Assembly (NCBI GenBank): GCA_028689195.1
Contig: JAQTWR010000028.1
Coordinates: 1 to 14,212 of the forward strand
DNA from: Anaerolineales bacterium
Lineage (GTDB): Bacteria > Chloroflexota > Anaerolineae > Anaerolineales > Villigracilaceae
Reading direction: 5' to 3'
DNA length: 14,212 nt
The translations under genes and the position numbers were made by a program. Of this stretch, positions 14,073 through 14,212 are shown one piece after another. Numbering within the stretch: the stretch's first letter is position 1; every line of letters begins with the position of its first letter. Below the pieces are notes generated by a model. That model ran no database searches. It was not told the DNA's origin and saw only the letters and a program-made list of their open reading frames with translations.

Positions 14073-14212
14073 ATGGAAGAGAAAAAACAAAATAATACGC
14101 TTTTGCTCGTAATTGGCATTGTCGTTTTGCTATGCTGTATTTGCCTTATTGTATGCGGCTTGGGCGGATATGCGTTTTATCAATTTGGGCAATCCCTGCC
14201 GACAACAATAAA
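14073..14212 (+). CDS. Small cysteine-rich single-pass membrane protein, partial
   Basis: The frame opens at ATG 14073 and runs 46 complete codons to the window edge without a stop. GAGG lies 6 nt upstream, an ordinary ribosome-binding site. The N-terminus MEEKKQNN is charged and short, then a hydrophobic segment LLLVIGIVVLLCCICLIVCG spans about residues 10-29, followed by GLGGYAFYQFGQSLP. This is a type II-like membrane anchor without a signal-peptidase site, and it contains four cysteines (one CC pair plus two singles) within the membrane span. What follows is outside the window, so no family can be named. A possible TATCAT -10 lies at 14036-14041 without a clear -35. Confidence 0.75.
   Translation, partial: MEEKKQNNTLLLVIGIVVLLCCICLIVCGLGGYAFYQFGQSLPTTI

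Overview
The window looks like a chromosomal segment of a Chloroflexota bacterium, most likely Anaerolineae. That call is an inference. It rests on the oversized SecA with extra blocks and no zinc-binding tail, the ClpC-type ATPase with a UVR-like middle, GC-rich codon use in the housekeeping genes, and several palindromic intergenic repeats of a kind I associate with those genomes. No rRNA, tRNA or CRISPR array was seen.

Layout. 1-1284 (minus): a polysaccharide flippase, open across the left edge. 1285-1510: a divergent promoter region with two extended -10 promoters. 1511-5524: secA. 5525-5640: a short palindromic repeat. 5641-6681: adenosine deaminase, starting at TTG, followed by a terminator and a second repeat family. 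6938-9628: aconitase acnA, behind a leader that can fold in competing ways. 9629-11064: a small, visibly more AT-rich accessory islet. It holds a NYN-domain nuclease-like gene with a near-consensus promoter and a leader hairpin, a second copy of the last 25 codons of acnA, a bidirectional terminator, and a hicB-hicA toxin-antitoxin pair on the minus strand. 11188-13773: clpC with a structured leader. 13774-13995: direct repeats, a large nested palindrome and a terminator. 14073-14212: the start of a small cysteine-rich membrane protein, cut by the right edge.

Functionally, the long genes are housekeeping: protein export, purine salvage, the TCA cycle and protein quality control. Apart from hicBA each appears to be its own transcription unit, as the terminators and repeats between genes suggest.

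The most interesting structure is at acnA. A perfect 23-bp direct repeat (9554-9576 and 10434-10456) brackets an 880-bp module that contains an alternative acnA 3' end, its terminator and the complete NYN gene. The displaced 3' end with its own terminator lies just beyond. The two tails differ at 11 of 75 bases, and 10 of those differences are silent, so both seem to derive from functional aconitase genes. This resembles insertion of a cargo module at a gene 3' end with regeneration of the gene, or a recombinational gene replacement. No integrase is present in the module.
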